Below, one piece after another: positions 62,246 to 64,000 of a stretch of DNA of 64,000 nucleotides; position 1 is the stretch's first letter; every line of letters begins with the position of its first letter. Location of the stretch: positions 9,147,904-9,211,903 of the forward strand of contig OU342808.1 in assembly GCA_910591455.2 (NCBI GenBank), read 5' to 3'. Made by a program: the position numbers and the translations under genes. The DNA comes from Pholis gunnellus (Eukaryota; Chordata; Actinopteri; Perciformes; Pholidae). The notes beneath the pieces were generated by a model. The model was not told the origin of the DNA, did not search any database, and worked only from the letters and a program-made list of their open reading frames with translations.

Positions 62246-62560
62246 GTATGCATCCAGCTGCCAATGGCTGCCTGTATCAAATTCCAAATCCTGAACCTGG
62301 CTCACAAGACTGTGAATGAATCTGTTGCCTCTTTCCTCCAGGCAACTCTCCAGCAACACATGCCAGCCAGTGTCTTGTGTTCTGTAACTACAAGCACATT
62401 TGCTCTCTTTTCCTTATGCCGGGCTGGTTAGCACTGAGCGCAGTAGCAACTATTTCATCTCCTAGCATTCTATTGGTGCAATGACCTTCTAAACTCGTTC
62501 AAATACTAGTCTCCATCTTCCCCAACAAGGCGAACACTGTTTTCAGGAGTATCTTGCAAC
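62246..62560 (+). pseudogene. LINE ORF2 C-terminal remnant
   Basis: In + frame from 62252 the translation contains IQLPMAACIKFQILNLAHK then TVNESVASFLQATLQQHMPA. This is the pattern of the region after the reverse transcriptase domain of teleost non-LTR retrotransposons (LPVAARIKFKIL, then YKA.NG.AP.YL, then YTPAR.LRS). The frame stops at 62431. Farther on, around 62464-62503 in another frame, WCNDLLNSF echoes the WNELP.S.R block of the same proteins. The fragment starts directly after a (CA)n array, so it is truncated, and it carries frameshifts. It is a non-functional relic. Confidence 0.65.
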
Positions 62561-64000
62561 ACTCTTGTCCAATTAATAAATGAACGCTGTCCTCTACTCA
62601 GTCTTAAACAAAAGTCTTTCTCCTATTCTGTCATTTCCCAGGATTACACTCTTACATGATTGCTTTTTGGGTATATAAAAAGGGCTGTATAACCCTGACC
62701 TTTCCTGTCCTACAAATGTAATCTTAATATAATATTGCTTTAACTGAGAGACTGTACCTGACCACATCGGCGAAATGCATAAATTCTTATGTAAATGTCG
62801 CCTTTCAACATATCAGCTACATTAACCTCCAAGCCTCCTAGCCTTAGTGACATCATAGAATACACCTGATAAGGTGTTGTTTTTTGTACACCTCCAGCAA
62901 GAGCAAGGTTATTTCTTTGCCATTAAATATCAATGCACAGTTTTGGGCTTGGGTTTTGAAGTGGCTCTTTTTTCTTTTAGGATCATTTCGAACACTATTG
63001 TGGAGCAAATCATGACCCAATAGTGGAGTGGGAAGGTAACATAACATCAGCTTGGGGAACATGGTAGCCTTCAACGTGCAACAAACTCAGACCTCATGCA
63101 ACTTTAAAGAAGTGTGTGACTATGGATATTCCACCTGACAGTTTGTACTTTGTACTTGTGTTTAAGTGTGCACATGTGCGTGTGCGTGGGAGAAAGCACA
63201 GGAGGATCGGGGTACTTATTGCAACTCTGGAGCCTCGTATACCAACACTGTCCAAATGAACAACTGAACATAAGTGTGTGGGTAGCAAGGTTGCAGTAAG
63301 TGAAAGTCACCATGATCAGCTAGCAAACACAGGCAGCTAATTTGATGGATTCACAGAGAGTATGTAAACTGCCATATTATGCACAATCAATACATTGTGA
63401 TAACAGATCAATTGCTGATGAATAGTTGCTAATCTAAAATCCATTATGTCAGCAGGACAGTCAACAGTGTTGACCCGGCTACCTACAAAACATATATTGA
63501 TTACTGCCAACTTTAAATGTGTTGTAAAGTACAACAACATGCTGTTTTTTACCTACTAAAAACACATTTAATGATCTGAAGATGGAGTGAATAAAATCAG
63601 CTCAATCAGCGTTGTCTAAGTAACATTTAGTCTGTTTTCCCAATGTTAATTAACGATGACCTTTAGTTTATGATATTAGTGGTATAATCTTTGGGCTTCC
63701 CTCTCAAACCTTCTTGGTACCAAAGGCACAGTTTGAGTCCACATGGAGCCACATATTGTATACTGAAACTGTACATACAAAATGTTCTCATTGGCACTTG
63801 AGATACAAGCATCCCCAATTGGGATCTATGAGAGATCAGACGGAGGCGAGGACCATGCGGTGAAAAGGTTATTTCAGGTCATAACATTACTCAACCTGCT
63901 CATGCTGAAAAGAGGGAACAAGAAAGGGCTTTGAAGTGCTTGTGCCTAGCCAAAGGCTATGAACACCTTTTATTTTACAGAAGTGCCAGATGGAGGGAGA

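Larger units (their letters stand above)
51626..64000 (-). other. grid2: grid2 intron 2 (3' part, runs off the window)
   Basis: This sequence lies upstream of exon 3 in transcript direction. The intron is phase 1. I looked for the reverse complement of the first ATD exon (mammalian DSIIHIGAIF...FQAVQE) and did not see it, so that exon is beyond 64000. The stretch holds pyrimidine-rich + strand tracts (52.4-53.1 kb, 58.4-60.2 kb), a TTAA-flanked MITE at 56825-57088, short CA/TG arrays, a LINE coding remnant near 62.25 kb and a homeodomain-motif-rich segment near 54.8-55.1 kb. I see no convincing second gene. Confidence 0.85.

Noticed and set aside
51626..64000. Search for grid2 exon 2 (mammalian DSIIHIGAIF...FQAVQE)
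   Set aside because: No match was seen in this interval. The exon is placed beyond 64000.
1..64000. CRISPR arrays, bacterial operons, tRNA and rRNA genes
   Set aside because: The only regular repeats are eukaryotic microsatellites with no spacers. No cloverleaf with a GGTTCGAA-type B box and no rRNA-like conserved segments were recognised.

Overview
This window is vertebrate genomic DNA, almost certainly from a teleost and probably a percomorph fish. The evidence is interrupted coding sequence with standard GT-AG introns, long CA/TG, GA/CT and AT microsatellites, and several interspersed repeats that I recognise as common in teleosts. There is no prokaryotic gene organisation. About 99% of the window is intronic.

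The only gene I can support is a central slice of grid2, the delta-2 ionotropic glutamate receptor (GluD2), on the minus strand. Five consecutive coding exons are present. In transcript order they are 51625-51338, 38015-37810, 15851-15798, 7126-6953 and 2480-2319. They join in frame through introns of phase 1, 0, 0 and 0, and encode about 295 residues of the extracellular amino-terminal domain (ATD), equivalent to roughly residues 82-376 of the mammalian protein. The signal peptide and first ATD exon lie beyond position 64000. The end of the ATD, the ligand-binding domain, the channel and the C-terminal tail lie before position 1. In mammals the GluD2 ATD binds cerebellin-1, which bridges to presynaptic neurexin at parallel fibre-Purkinje cell synapses. 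The conserved cysteines of that domain are all present here.

Layout by coordinate: 1-2318 is the start of intron 7, with a hAT-like terminus and a diverged duplication. 2481-6952 is intron 6, with a small hAT-like MITE, a dispersed repeat and a C27/CA tract. 7127-15797 is intron 5, with a homeodomain/POU-site-rich AT segment, two (AT)n tracts and a LINE tail. 15852-37809 is intron 4, with a well-preserved 538-bp non-autonomous hAT carrying an 8-bp target-site duplication, teleost repeats, a LINE 3' tail, a microsatellite cluster and an unidentified 100-codon ORF. 38016-51337 is intron 3, with a TIR element, a frameshifted coding-like segment of unknown origin, nested inverted repeats and a miRNA-like hairpin. 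51626-64000 is the end of intron 2, with a TTAA-flanked MITE and a LINE coding remnant.

No tRNA, rRNA, CRISPR array, promoter or complete gene was found. The most unusual items are the unidentified minus-strand coding-like segment at 42209-42720, the imperfect hairpin at 49883-49979, the UG-repeat tract about 20 nt downstream of the exon 3 donor, and the intact hAT insertion.
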